From Lactobacillus johnsonii (GTDB taxonomy: Bacteria > Bacillota > Bacilli > Lactobacillales > Lactobacillaceae): 64,000 nucleotides of DNA. Under the pieces are notes generated by a model that did no database searches, was not told where the DNA came from, and saw only the letters and a program-made list of their open reading frames with translations. The position numbers and the translations under genes are program-made. Positions within the stretch are counted from its first letter, which is position 1. The number at the start of each line of letters is the position of its first letter. The stretch covers positions 930,001 through 994,000 of the forward strand of contig NZ_CP059055.1 in the NCBI RefSeq assembly GCF_014058685.1, written 5' to 3'. Shown here one piece after another: positions 1 to 8,577 of this stretch.

Positions 1-145
1 GGTTGAGAACGCCATAATAGAGAGCAACTAAAATATCAGTACATGATAGGTCTGAACCTGTGTGACCGTTATGATGACGATAGATTAGTTGCCATGTTCT
101 TTTCCTTAATTGAATGGCTTTTTTCTTTAAACTTAAACTATCCAT
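1..145 (-). CDS. Transketolase N-terminal subunit, partial (runs off the window)
   Basis: Reverse-strand reading from the ATG at 145 gives 48 residues, including GHTGSDLSCTDILVALYYG. This matches the start of the thiamine-diphosphate half of split transketolases (TktA N-terminal subunit). A GAGGTG ribosome site lies 6 bases upstream of the ATG. The rest lies outside the window. Transketolases move two-carbon ketol units between sugar phosphates in the cytoplasm. It is divergent from the LacI regulator at 279, so both may share the operator at 174-187. Split transketolases of this type often sit in sugar-specific operons, including the apulose-4-phosphate type; which substrate this one uses cannot be told from 48 residues. 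Confidence 0.8.
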   Translation of the reverse strand, partial: MDSLSLKKKAIQLRKRTWQLIYRHHNGHTGSDLSCTDILVALYYGVLN

Positions 146-173
146 TAGAAACACCTCAATTTGTTTATTATCT

Positions 174-187
174 TGTAAATGCTTACA
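174..187. promoter_or_regulatory. LacI/CcpA-type operator between divergent genes
   Basis: TGTAAATGCTTACA is an inverted repeat (TGTAA-N4-TTACA). It lies in the spacer of a plausible plus-strand promoter for the LacI gene (TTGTAA at 173, TATCAT at 197). It differs from the cre consensus at the central CG, so it may be the operator of the adjacent LacI protein rather than a CcpA site. Confidence 0.55.
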
Positions 188-278
188 AAATGAGGGTATC
201 ATGTTTATAGTTAACATAGATTAATTATTTAATTAGTTTAGTTTAGATTAGTAAATTTATTTAAGAAAGAAATAAAAA

Positions 279-1298
279 ATGAAATTAAAGATAAGTGATA
301 TTGCAGAAAAAGCAGGTGTATCAAAAGCGGCTGTCTCTTTTGCACTAAATGGAAAAGCAGGAGTAAGTGAAAAAACGAGGAAGCATATTTTTAAAGTAAT
401 AGAAGAAATGGGCTATGAACCACTAAGAAAGCATAAAAAGGGCGGTGTGAGAAAATTAACTAGCATTAGCTTAGTAATTATTAAGACTACTACAGGGTTA
501 ATGAATCGAAGTTATGCAAGTTTACCGTTTTTTGATTCATTAGTATCTAATCTTTCTCAAAATGTTGGTGGATCTGGTGGACAAGTTCAAATTGTTACTT
601 TAAATATTCGAAATTTGAAACAAGACATCGAAAATAGTACTGCTCTAAAGAAAAGTAAGGCGGCGATTGTTCTAGCAACAGATTTAAATAAAAAACAAAT
701 TCTATTCTTAGATTCTAAAATTAAGAATGCTATCTTTATTGATAATTATTTTGAAGATGTAGATGCAGACTTTGTTTCAATTGATAACTTTCAAGGAGGA
801 TATAATGCTGGAAAGTTTATTATAGAAAAAGGTTACACACAGATTGGTTATGTTGCATCAAATCGGATAATTACTAATTTTTTGAAGAGAAGAGAGGGTT
901 TTAGAACTGCTCTAAAAGAAAAAAATCTTGAAATTCCGCCAGACTTTGTCTTTAGTTTAAATCCAGTTGAATTGAGGGGAACATTACCTAAATTTTTCTA
1001 TTCGAATAAAAAGTATCCGCATGCAATTTTTTGTGAAGATGATTATATGGCTCTACGTTTAGTTAAAGAATTAACCAAAATTGGTATTAAAATCCCTGAC
1101 CAATTGGCAATCATGGGTTTTGATGATATTTTTGAGGATACAATGATTAATCCGGAATTAACAACAATTCACGTTCCGATTGAACAAATCGTTAGACAGG
1201 CAATTAATCAACTAGAAGAAAAAGTAAGTAATACGCATTGGCTTAGCCAGAAAAGCTTTATCTCGACAAAACTAATTGTAAGAGAATCATTAAAATAG
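279..1298 (+). CDS. LacI-family transcriptional regulator
   Basis: The 339-aa protein begins with a classic LacI helix-turn-helix (residues about 4-24, DIAEKAGVSKAAVSFALNG) and hinge region. The periplasmic-binding-protein-like sensor domain follows; its ending, with LAIMGFDDIFEDTMINPELTT, is typical of the family. It is a cytoplasmic repressor or activator that responds to a sugar or sugar phosphate. It sits between a divergent transketolase subunit and the downstream isomerase/apiosidase-like genes, so it probably controls both directions through sites at 174-187 and 1364-1377. The ribosome site is weak (AAGAAAG). The effector is unknown; a pentose or pentose-derived sugar is an inference from the neighbours. 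Confidence 0.9.
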   Translation: MKLKISDIAEKAGVSKAAVSFALNGKAGVSEKTRKHIFKVIEEMGYEPLRKHKKGGVRKLTSISLVIIKTTTGLMNRSYASLPFFDSLVSNLSQNVGGSGGQVQIVTLNIRNLKQDIENSTALKKSKAAIVLATDLNKKQILFLDSKIKNAIFIDNYFEDVDADFVSIDNFQGGYNAGKFIIEKGYTQIGYVASNRIITNFLKRREGFRTALKEKNLEIPPDFVFSLNPVELRGTLPKFFYSNKKYPHAIFCEDDYMALRLVKELTKIGIKIPDQLAIMGFDDIFEDTMINPELTTIHVPIEQIVRQAINQLEEKVSNTHWLSQKSFISTKLIVRESLK

Positions 1299-1363
1299 CT
1301 AGTTAAGTTTAATTAAGTAAATTAACTATTGATGTGTTAGGAAATACTAGCTATTGTAATTTG

Positions 1364-1377
1364 TGTAAGCGAATACA
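1364..1377. promoter_or_regulatory. cre-like/LacI operator upstream of the isomerase gene
   Basis: TGTAAGCGAATACA fits the cre pattern TGNAANCGNWNNCA. It lies just after a possible promoter (TTGATG at 1329, TATTGT at 1352), about where transcription would start. This suggests catabolite repression by CcpA or control by the neighbouring LacI protein. Confidence 0.6.
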
Positions 1378-1398
1378 TAAATTTGAGAGGTAATGAGT

Positions 1399-2859
1399 AT
1401 GACTAATTATGATAGTTTAAAACAAATTAAGATTGGCTTTGCACCAACAAGAAGAAACATTTTTTCTGCAACAGCAGCAATTGAATTTGCAAATAAAACA
1501 CGTGAAAAATTAGATGAACTAGGTGTCAATTATGTTGACATTAAAGAAGTAAATGATGACGGACTTCTGTACGACGATGATGGATTAGAAAAGATTACTG
1601 AGAAATTCAAGAAAGCAAAAATTGATGGGTTGTTCATTGCTAATGAGAATTTTGGTACTGAGTATGAAGTGGCAAGATTAGCTGCTAAACTTAATGTCCC
1701 GGTATTACTTTGGGGTCCAAAAGATGAAGCTCCAGCTCCCGACGGCTCACGTAGAAGGGATACACAGTGTGGATTATTTGCGATTGGAAAAGTTTTACGT
1801 CACTTTAATGTCCCGTTTACCTACATTAAAAATAGCGATATTGACGATCCTGCTTTTAGTAGAGGGATGATTGATTTTATCAAAGTATGTAATGTAGTTA
1901 AAACTTTTAAGAATACAAGAATTTTACAAATTGGTACTCGTCCCTTTGACTTTTGGTCAGTGATCGTTAATGAAGGAGAGTTATTAGAAAAGTTTGGTAT
2001 TCAACTTTCACCAATTCCTTTAGGAGAGTTAACTTCTTATATGTATGAGTTAATTGACAAAAAGGATTCTAGAATTGAGGAAACAAAAGAAACCTATCGT
2101 AATTGGGCTGATATTAAAATTAAAGATGAAGATTTCACCAAAGTAGCTGCTTTGAAACTTGCTATGCAAGATAAGATGAAGGAATATGGTTGCAATGCAG
2201 GTACAATTCAATGTTGGACTGAGTTGCAAAGGGAAATCGGTATTTTACCTTATGCTTCTGAAGCACTACTTCAAACCGAAGGCATGCCCGTAACTTGTGA
2301 GACAGATATTAATGGTGCTATTTCTGAATTATTAGCAGAAAGTGCTACTTTGGGTGATGAACGAGCCATATTTGCAGATGTTAACTGTCGCCATCCCGAA
2401 AATGAGAATGGTGAATTATTACAGCACTTAGGTACATTCGCCTTTCAAACAGCAAAAAATCGGCCAATTTTACCACCTTCACATTTTGTTTTTGACTATC
2501 CTGGCTCAGCTGCTTTTGAAGCTAAAGATGGAACCTATACCTTAGTGCGATTTGATGGTGATCACGGTAAGTATTCAATGTTAATTGGTAATGCTAAAAC
2601 TTGTGATGGACCATATGAACAAGGGACCTATGCCTGGTTCCAATTTAAGGATTTGAATAGATTTGAAGCAAAATATGTTTATGGACCATATATCCATCAT
2701 ATGGCTGGTGTACGAGCTGATGTTGTACCTATTTTAGCAGAAGCATGTAAGTACATTAATGTAAGTCCAGATTATTATGATCCAATTAAGGATAAGGTTG
2801 CAGCTTATTGGTACGGCGATTTAGATAGTATTTTGGATGATGAGCAGAAACACAAATAA
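1399..2859 (+). CDS. L-fucose/L-arabinose isomerase-like protein (COG2407 type)
   Basis: About 486 aa, cytoplasmic. The fold looks like that of the fucose/arabinose isomerases: a Rossmann-like N-terminal half, then the acidic metal-site region with TCETDINGA (Glu near residue 300) and a later histidine-containing stretch (GPYIHHMAG). Such enzymes interconvert aldose and ketose sugars with a divalent metal. I prefer the ATG at 1399 over the one at 1393 because GAGAGG at 1385-1390 is then 8 bases away. The next gene starts within 30 bases, so they form an operon. With split transketolase and apiosidase-like neighbours, apiose-to-apulose isomerisation is one possible role, but the sequence does not prove the substrate. 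Confidence 0.75.
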   Translation: MTNYDSLKQIKIGFAPTRRNIFSATAAIEFANKTREKLDELGVNYVDIKEVNDDGLLYDDDGLEKITEKFKKAKIDGLFIANENFGTEYEVARLAAKLNVPVLLWGPKDEAPAPDGSRRRDTQCGLFAIGKVLRHFNVPFTYIKNSDIDDPAFSRGMIDFIKVCNVVKTFKNTRILQIGTRPFDFWSVIVNEGELLEKFGIQLSPIPLGELTSYMYELIDKKDSRIEETKETYRNWADIKIKDEDFTKVAALKLAMQDKMKEYGCNAGTIQCWTELQREIGILPYASEALLQTEGMPVTCETDINGAISELLAESATLGDERAIFADVNCRHPENENGELLQHLGTFAFQTAKNRPILPPSHFVFDYPGSAAFEAKDGTYTLVRFDGDHGKYSMLIGNAKTCDGPYEQGTYAWFQFKDLNRFEAKYVYGPYIHHMAGVRADVVPILAEACKYINVSPDYYDPIKDKVAAYWYGDLDSILDDEQKHK

Positions 2860-2887
2860 GCTAAGTATTAAAGAGGAATGTAAAAGA

Positions 2888-4186
2888 ATGTTATCAACAA
2901 AAGGCAAATATTTGTATAAAAATGGAGAAAAACTATTTTATTTAGCTGATACTTGTTGGGGAGCCTTTACTAGTATTACAATGCCAGATTGGCGATATTA
3001 TCTTGATATGAGAAAATCTGAAGGATTTAATGCTATTCAAATTAATATATTACGCCAATGGGATTCTAGTAAACCATTAAAAGGACGAGAACCATTCACA
3101 GTCGTAGAGCACCCGGATGGATCATATGAATATGATTTTACTAAGATAAACGAGGAGTATTTTGATAATGCAGTTAAAATGCTGGAAGAGATGAAAAAGC
3201 GCAACATGGTTCCAGCACTGGTTTTACTCTGGAGCAATTTCATTCCAGATAATTGGATTGATAATCTTCACCTTGCTCAAAATAATTTAATGCCATTTGA
3301 TTGCATTAAACCTTATGTTACTTACGTAGTTAATAAATTTAAAAGATTTAATCCAATTTGGTTTGTAAGTGGGGATGTGGGATTCACTAATAATGAAAGA
3401 CAAAATCGCCAAACGGCAATTAAGTATTATCAAGAAGTGCTAGAGAGTGCCAAAAGTGTAGATCCAGCTGGCATATACACTTTTCACATTAATGGAGAGA
3501 GTCATGATTTGCCAGAAGAATTTGTTAAGCAAGTTAGTTTTTATAGTTATCAATCTGGTCATGGTTATAGCGGTCAAAAAACTGCCTATACTATTCCATT
3601 AGCTTTACGTGAAAAACAAAATTATCAGGGACCGATTATTGATACCGAACTTTGTTATGAAGGCTTGACCCAAATGCATTCGCCAGAACCTAAACGCTAT
3701 AATGCATTCGATGTACGAAAGGCTGCTTGGCGAGCAGTTTTATCGGGAGCTGATGCAGGCCTAGGTTATGGTAGTTTTGGAATATGGCCTTGGAAAGATA
3801 TTAGTCATCCTGAGCAGAAGTTAGAGAAAAATTTTAACGTTCAACTTGTACCATACGACTGGAGGACCTGTTTAACTTTTCGTGGTGCTAAGGATTTAGG
3901 ATTTCTGAAAGCCATTTTAACTAAATTTGCTCCTAATGGTTTAAAACCGCTTAATATTGATGTAAGTAAAGCAATTAGAGGCGCGGAAAGTGAGAATTAT
4001 ATCTTAATTTATTTACCAACAGCTGGAAATTTAGATTTTAATAAATTAGATTTACATATAAATAATTGTAAAGTTATTGATTTAAATAATAGAAGTATTT
4101 TAGAAGGTCAAGTAGAAAATAATGTCCTTAAAATGCTACCAGTGCTAGAAGATGAACTCATAATTATAGATAAGCAACTAAACTAA
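2888..4186 (+). CDS. Apiosidase-like (DUF4038) glycoside hydrolase, cytoplasmic
   Basis: About 432 aa from the ATG at 2888, which has AGAGGA 10 bases upstream. An alternative ATG at 2837 overlaps the isomerase and has no clear ribosome site. The protein is a TIM-barrel-like DUF4038 family member. The start (LYKNGEKLFYLADTCW), the acid/base region SGDVGFTNN (Asp163) and the likely nucleophile PIIDTELCYEG (Glu254) resemble GH140 apiosidases. There is no signal peptide, so it acts on imported sugar. It is probably co-transcribed with the isomerase. Its equivalent in the next locus (9819-11351) shares the ID(T/D)E-C-YEG block. Activity on apiosides is inference; related families have other specificities. 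Confidence 0.7.
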   Translation: MLSTKGKYLYKNGEKLFYLADTCWGAFTSITMPDWRYYLDMRKSEGFNAIQINILRQWDSSKPLKGREPFTVVEHPDGSYEYDFTKINEEYFDNAVKMLEEMKKRNMVPALVLLWSNFIPDNWIDNLHLAQNNLMPFDCIKPYVTYVVNKFKRFNPIWFVSGDVGFTNNERQNRQTAIKYYQEVLESAKSVDPAGIYTFHINGESHDLPEEFVKQVSFYSYQSGHGYSGQKTAYTIPLALREKQNYQGPIIDTELCYEGLTQMHSPEPKRYNAFDVRKAAWRAVLSGADAGLGYGSFGIWPWKDISHPEQKLEKNFNVQLVPYDWRTCLTFRGAKDLGFLKAILTKFAPNGLKPLNIDVSKAIRGAESENYILIYLPTAGNLDFNKLDLHINNCKVIDLNNRSILEGQVENNVLKMLPVLEDELIIIDKQLN

Positions 4187-4207
4187 GCTAAACTAATGTA
4201 GCACTTA

Positions 4208-4236
4208 TTGCAATCGTTTACATTAAATGCTATGCT
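4208..4236 (+). promoter_or_regulatory. Promoter of the antiterminator-PTS operon with overlapping cre
   Basis: TTGCAA (4208-4213) and TATGCT (4231-4236) are 17 bases apart. TGCAATCGTTTACA (4209-4222) fits the cre consensus and overlaps the -35 box. The operon should therefore be repressed by CcpA when preferred sugars are present. Confidence 0.6.
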
Positions 4237-4255
4237 TATAACTGAATAAGAAATC

Positions 4256-4332
4256 GGATTGTTACATTAAGTTGGCAAGACCAAATAAATCTAAATTATT
4301 TTAAGTTAGGTTTATTGAGTCTTGCCATTTTT
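4256..4332 (+). promoter_or_regulatory. RAT antiterminator overlapping an intrinsic terminator (LicT/BglG control)
   Basis: The stretch 4256-4282 begins GGATTGTTAC and ends GGCAAGACC, the two halves of a ribonucleic antiterminator of the BglG/SacY/LicT class. Its 3' half is also the left arm of a terminator: GGCAAGAC (4274-4281) pairs with GTCTTGCC (4319-4326), AATAAA/TTTATT extends the stem, and a T run follows. The two structures are mutually exclusive. The antiterminator encoded directly downstream would bind the RAT and let transcription pass when its sugar is present. Confidence 0.85.
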
Positions 4333-4350
4333 TATTGAAAGGTAAATTAT

Positions 4351-5193
4351 ATGTTTCTAATTAAAAGAGTTCTTAACAATAACGCTGTTGTTGCTACAGA
4401 TAAGCATAAGCAAACATTAGTAGCTTTAGGAAATGGAATTGCCTTTCATAAAAAGGCAGGTGAAGTTATTGGTGAAGAGAGAGTTGAAAAAGTATTTTAT
4501 CCAAAAAATGAAAAAGATACTAACTCAATGAGTGAAATGCTAGCTAGCATTGATCCAAAATATATTGAATTATCTGATCAAATTATTTCAGAAGCAATTG
4601 CAAGTTCAGGTAAAAAGTTAAGCGACGATATTTATTTATCATTGCCAGACCATTTGCAGTTTGCAGTTGAAAGGATAAAGAAGGGAATGCCGATTCAGAA
4701 TCGTTTAACAATTGAAACGATGCAAACATATCCGGATGAGTTTCAATTAGGAAAGCGGGTCCTTTATTATTTAGAAAAAAGTGAAAATTTAAAATTTCCA
4801 GAAGATGAGGCAACTAATATTGCAATGCATTTAATTACTGCTGAAGAAGGAAACTCACTTGAACATACAGCCGGAACAATTGAATTAATTAATAGGCTTT
4901 TAGATATTATTAGTGAAATGTTAAATATAGAAATTAGTTCAAAATCAGTTGCTTATTATCGGTTAGTAACTCATCTAAAATTTTTTGCTCAGAGAATTTC
5001 AAAAAAGCAAATCCAAGAATCTAGTGTTGATAAAGAACTTTATAGCATGGTTGTTCACCGCTATCATAAGGAATATTTAATTTCACAAAGAATCGCAGGA
5101 ATTGTGATGCAAAAGTTTGATTATAAAGTACCGCAAGATGAAATTATGTACTTAACGATCCATATTCATCATATTGCGGTTGCAGATAGGTAA
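4351..5193 (+). CDS. BglG/LicT-family transcription antiterminator
   Basis: This 280-aa protein has the expected three parts: an N-terminal RNA-binding domain (about 1-55, with VVATDKHKQTLVALGNGIAF) and two PTS regulation domains (about 65-170 and 175-280). The phosphorylatable PRD histidines are visible at 101, 160, 208 and 271. It should bind the RAT at 4256-4282 and stop the leader terminator from forming. PTS-dependent phosphorylation of the PRDs sets its activity. The permease gene starts 5 bases after its stop codon, so the pair is one self-regulated operon. Length and layout are normal for LicT-like proteins. Confidence 0.92.
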   Translation: MFLIKRVLNNNAVVATDKHKQTLVALGNGIAFHKKAGEVIGEERVEKVFYPKNEKDTNSMSEMLASIDPKYIELSDQIISEAIASSGKKLSDDIYLSLPDHLQFAVERIKKGMPIQNRLTIETMQTYPDEFQLGKRVLYYLEKSENLKFPEDEATNIAMHLITAEEGNSLEHTAGTIELINRLLDIISEMLNIEISSKSVAYYRLVTHLKFFAQRISKKQIQESSVDKELYSMVVHRYHKEYLISQRIAGIVMQKFDYKVPQDEIMYLTIHIHHIAVADR

Positions 5194-5198
5194 TGTAA

Positions 5199-7391
5199 AT
5201 GAATAACAGTTATAAAGAAGTAGCGGAAAAAATTTTGGTTGCAGTTGGTGGAGCAGAAAATATTAATGAAGTATTCAACTGTATTTCAAGGCTAAGGTTC
5301 TATTTAAAAGATTCAAAGAAAGTAAACTATCCAAAACTAAAGTTGATTCCAGCAATTTCAGAAAGTGAGTTTGAAGATGGACAGTTACAAATCCTTTTAG
5401 GTCAAGATGTAGAGCTTTATTATGATGCATTGGTTCACTTATTAAAGCAGAAAAATATAAGTGGAGGAGAAAAGAAAATGTCTAAAGTAGATGAAAAAGA
5501 TAAAAAACTAGCTGAAGAAATAGTCAAGCTAGTTGGTGGTAAAGATAATGTAATTAGTTTAGTTCATTGTGTGACTAGACTACGTTTTAAATTAAAAGAT
5601 GAAAGCAAAGCTGATGATAATGCAATTAAGCAATTAAAAGGAGTAATGGGCGTTGCTCATGCAGCTGGTCAATATCAAGTTATTATTGGAAACAACGTAG
5701 CAGATGTTTATGATCAAGTAATTCCACTTTTAGGATTGAGTCAGGATCATAAAGAAAATACAAATAAAGATAAAAATATAGTTAATCGCTTTATAAAATT
5801 ATTAACAACTATTTTTACACCATTTTTAGGAGTCTTAGCAGCTGCAGGTGTATTAAAAGGATTTTTAACGCTCTTGGTTGTTTTACATGTATTAAATACA
5901 AAGAGTGGCACATATTTAATTCTTTATGCTGCAGGGGATGCATTATTTTACTTTTTACCCGTGATGATAGGCTTTTCAACTGCTAGAACATTTAAAATAA
6001 ATGAATATGTTGGAGCAATTATAGGGGCAGCACTCTGCTATCCATCTTTAGTCCAGGCATATCAGATGAAGCAAAGCATTCAATTCTTTAATATTCCTGT
6101 TATTTTGATGAATTATACCCAAACGCTAATTCCAGCAATTATTGCGGTATGGCTAGCATCAATTCTGTATAAGTTTTTAAACAACTATCTACCTTCATCA
6201 TTAAAGCTTATCTTCACGCCTTTAATAACTTTAATGATTGCTGTTCCTTTAACTTTCTTAGTGGTAGGACCAGCAACTTCTTGGGCTAGTGAAGAATTGA
6301 CATATAGTATTCTTTGGATTTATGCTCATGCAAGAGTTGTAGCTGGGTTTATTTTAGCTGGTATTTGGCAAGCAGTAGTGTTACTAGGACTACATTGGGC
6401 CTTTATACCTATTTTTTTAAACAATATAGCAACTCGTGGTTTTGATCCTATTGATGCGATGTTATATTGTACAGTTTTTGGACAAACTGGGGCTGCATTG
6501 GCTTTAGTTCTAAAGGCTAAAGATTCTAAATTTAAGGAAATTGGTTGGCCAGCCGTTATTTCTGGTTTTTTGGGAGTAACAGAACCAATAATTTACGGAG
6601 TTACATTACCACATAAAAAATCCTTTATTCTTGGATCAATCGGATCAGCATTTGGTGGAGCAATCGCTGCTTTTTCAAATGCAAAAATGTTTGGAGGCTT
6701 TGCTAGTGGTGGTATTTTTGGAATTCCAATGTTTATTGATCAAAAAGCTGGAATTAATGGTAGCTTTATGGGATTTTGTCTATCTTTACTTGTCGCTTTT
6801 GGAATTGCTTTTATCAGTACTCTAATTTGGGGCGATAAAATTGTCTCTACTACTTCAAAGAAAGATTTTAAAGTTAAAAGAGTTGAATTCAAAGATCAAG
6901 GAATTGCATCCCCAGTTCAGGGTACTGCACTTGAATTAAAAAATGTCGATGACCCAGTTTTTTCGGCTGGTACTATTGGTAAAGGAATTGCTGTTCAACC
7001 AAATAATGATGAAATTCATGCGCCATTTGATGGTGAAGTAGTTTCTGTTTTTCCAACTAAACATGCTATTGGATTAAAGTCAGACAATGGAGTTGAATTG
7101 TTGATTCATTTAGGTATTAATACGGTAAATTTGAAAGGAAAATATTTCGAGGTAAAAGTTGAAGTAGGTCAAAAAGTTAAACAAGGTGACTTACTTGAGA
7201 CATTCGATGTAGATAAAATTAAGGCAGCTGGATATGACACAGTAGTTCCAATTATTGTAACGAATGCTAATAATTTTGATGATATTATTATTGAAAAGAA
7301 AAATGGAGATTCAGTAAGATTTGAAGATCAAATTTTAATGGCAACCGTTGATCAAGAAGTAGAAATTCCAGATAATGCTACTCAAGCATAA
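5199..7391 (+). CDS. PTS beta-glucoside-type permease with duplicated EIIB domain (B-B-C-A)
   Basis: A 730-aa membrane transporter that phosphorylates its sugar during import. The usual EIIB (from about residue 94, with active Cys124 in VHCVTRLRF), membrane EIIC (about 190-540) and EIIA (about 575-715, active His637 in LLIHLGIN) are all present. Ahead of them, residues 1-90 form a second EIIB-like domain with its own cysteine (Cys28 in FNCISRLRFYLKD). A strong ribosome site (GGAGGAG at 5463) sits 8 bases before an in-frame ATG at 5478, so a standard 637-aa EIIBCA could also be made from inside the gene. It is co-transcribed with the antiterminator. The substrate is unknown; a beta-glycoside is the family norm. 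Confidence 0.92.
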   Translation: MNNSYKEVAEKILVAVGGAENINEVFNCISRLRFYLKDSKKVNYPKLKLIPAISESEFEDGQLQILLGQDVELYYDALVHLLKQKNISGGEKKMSKVDEKDKKLAEEIVKLVGGKDNVISLVHCVTRLRFKLKDESKADDNAIKQLKGVMGVAHAAGQYQVIIGNNVADVYDQVIPLLGLSQDHKENTNKDKNIVNRFIKLLTTIFTPFLGVLAAAGVLKGFLTLLVVLHVLNTKSGTYLILYAAGDALFYFLPVMIGFSTARTFKINEYVGAIIGAALCYPSLVQAYQMKQSIQFFNIPVILMNYTQTLIPAIIAVWLASILYKFLNNYLPSSLKLIFTPLITLMIAVPLTFLVVGPATSWASEELTYSILWIYAHARVVAGFILAGIWQAVVLLGLHWAFIPIFLNNIATRGFDPIDAMLYCTVFGQTGAALALVLKAKDSKFKEIGWPAVISGFLGVTEPIIYGVTLPHKKSFILGSIGSAFGGAIAAFSNAKMFGGFASGGIFGIPMFIDQKAGINGSFMGFCLSLLVAFGIAFISTLIWGDKIVSTTSKKDFKVKRVEFKDQGIASPVQGTALELKNVDDPVFSAGTIGKGIAVQPNNDEIHAPFDGEVVSVFPTKHAIGLKSDNGVELLIHLGINTVNLKGKYFEVKVEVGQKVKQGDLLETFDVDKIKAAGYDTVVPIIVTNANNFDDIIIEKKNGDSVRFEDQILMATVDQEVEIPDNATQA

Positions 7392-7426
7392 GAGTTCACG
7401 AAAACTATTAAAACAATATCATCTGT

Positions 7427-7459
7427 AATAAGACTTGGCAGTTTGCCAAGTCTTATTTT
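7427..7459. terminator. Bidirectional terminator between the PTS gene and a LacI gene
   Basis: A perfect 14-bp stem, AATAAGACTTGGCA (7427-7440) with TGCCAAGTCTTATT (7444-7457), has a 3-base loop and T-rich flanks on both strands. The stop codon of the minus-strand LacI gene lies inside the right arm. It can end both convergent transcripts. Confidence 0.9.
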
Positions 7460-8409
7460 GTTGACTCTCTTTTTACAGTTTTAATATCTATCACACTATT
7501 TTCAGTAGAACTTTTACCATCAATCAATGCAAGCAATCTTTTAGCAGCAGTTTTGCCAATTAATTCAGGTTGTTGGTCAATCGTTGAAAGAGTAGGTGAA
7601 GTAAGCTCAGACATTTCAGTATTATCATAGCCAACTAATTGAAAGTCAGCTGGTACTCTTAGATTCATTTTTCTAGCTAATTTTAAAATATGGGCTGCAT
7701 AGATATCGTTAATTGTAATGATAGCATCGTAAGTCTGAATATTATGAAGAGCTTTTTCAGCGACTAATTTGTAAGTGTCGTGTTCACTAATTTCTTGTAA
7801 AGTATAGGTCAAGTGCCTCTTTTTTAATTCATTAATAATACTTGTGACTCTTTCTTTAACAGTTGGCAAGCTTAAAGGAAGATGTTGAATTAAGACAGCT
7901 CTTTTGGCAGTAGAGATTAACTTCACGCTTTCCTTCCCACCTTTAGCATTATCGGAAGCTATACGAATAATATCGTCAGAAATGTTTGCACTATCATACA
8001 TCACAAGCGGAATACGACAAATATTCTCATTCATTTCAAAGGCAGAAGAAATGATACCGTCAATATTATTTTGAAGGAAATTATTGATGGCCGCTTGATA
8101 CTTTTTATTGTTTGAACCTACGCTGAAAGATATCAAACATGTGTAGCCTGCTGGCTGCAAAACAGATTGAATTCCATTAATAATTCGACTGTAGAAGATG
8201 TTTTCAGCAAAAGGAATAATAATTCCAATCATTTTTGAACGCTTTTGATATAAAGTTCTAGCTACTTGATTAGGATGATAGTTTGTCTCTTCAATTATCT
8301 TGTTTACCTTTAATCGTGTCTTATCGCTTACTTTTCCTGAATTATTGATGATTCGAGATACGGTAGCGACAGATACGTTAGCTAATTTAGCAATATCTCT
8401 AATGGTCAT
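7453..8409 (-). CDS. LacI-family repressor of the adjacent MFS/hydrolase operon
   Basis: 318 aa. The N-terminus MTIRDIAKLANVSVATVSRI is a textbook LacI helix-turn-helix, followed by the hinge helix (YHPNQVARTL) and a sugar-binding-protein-like sensor domain (SDNAKGGKES, LVGYDNTEMSELTSPTLSTI). It is divergent from the MFS permease at 8578. The perfect palindrome at 8513-8526 lies between the two genes, within the core promoter of the permease, so direct repression relieved by a sugar ligand is the simplest model. The ligand is unknown. It is not closely similar to the regulator at 279. Confidence 0.92.
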   Translation of the reverse strand: MTIRDIAKLANVSVATVSRIINNSGKVSDKTRLKVNKIIEETNYHPNQVARTLYQKRSKMIGIIIPFAENIFYSRIINGIQSVLQPAGYTCLISFSVGSNNKKYQAAINNFLQNNIDGIISSAFEMNENICRIPLVMYDSANISDDIIRIASDNAKGGKESVKLISTAKRAVLIQHLPLSLPTVKERVTSIINELKKRHLTYTLQEISEHDTYKLVAEKALHNIQTYDAIITINDIYAAHILKLARKMNLRVPADFQLVGYDNTEMSELTSPTLSTIDQQPELIGKTAAKRLLALIDGKSSTENSVIDIKTVKRESTK

Positions 8410-8506
8410 ATTTTTAAATCCTTATTTTGAAAATACTGGGTTACAGCAGCTATTATAGCGCAAGTAATAATAAATATTAGTTTAGTGCTAGTTAAGTAAT
8501 TGCTTA

Positions 8507-8535
8507 TTGTAATGTAACCGGTTACATAATATTAT
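8507..8535 (+). promoter_or_regulatory. Promoter with perfect LacI-type palindromic operator in its spacer
   Basis: TTGTAA (8507-8512) and TATTAT (8530-8535) are 17 bases apart. The 16-base perfect palindrome ATGTAACCGGTTACAT (8512-8527) fills the spacer. A repressor bound there would block RNA polymerase. The central CG and the TGTAA/TTACA arms are typical of LacI/GalR operators and also resemble cre sites. Confidence 0.8.
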
Positions 8536-8577
8536 AGAGATGTGAGAAAAACAAGTAAAAAATAAGGAGGAAAAACA

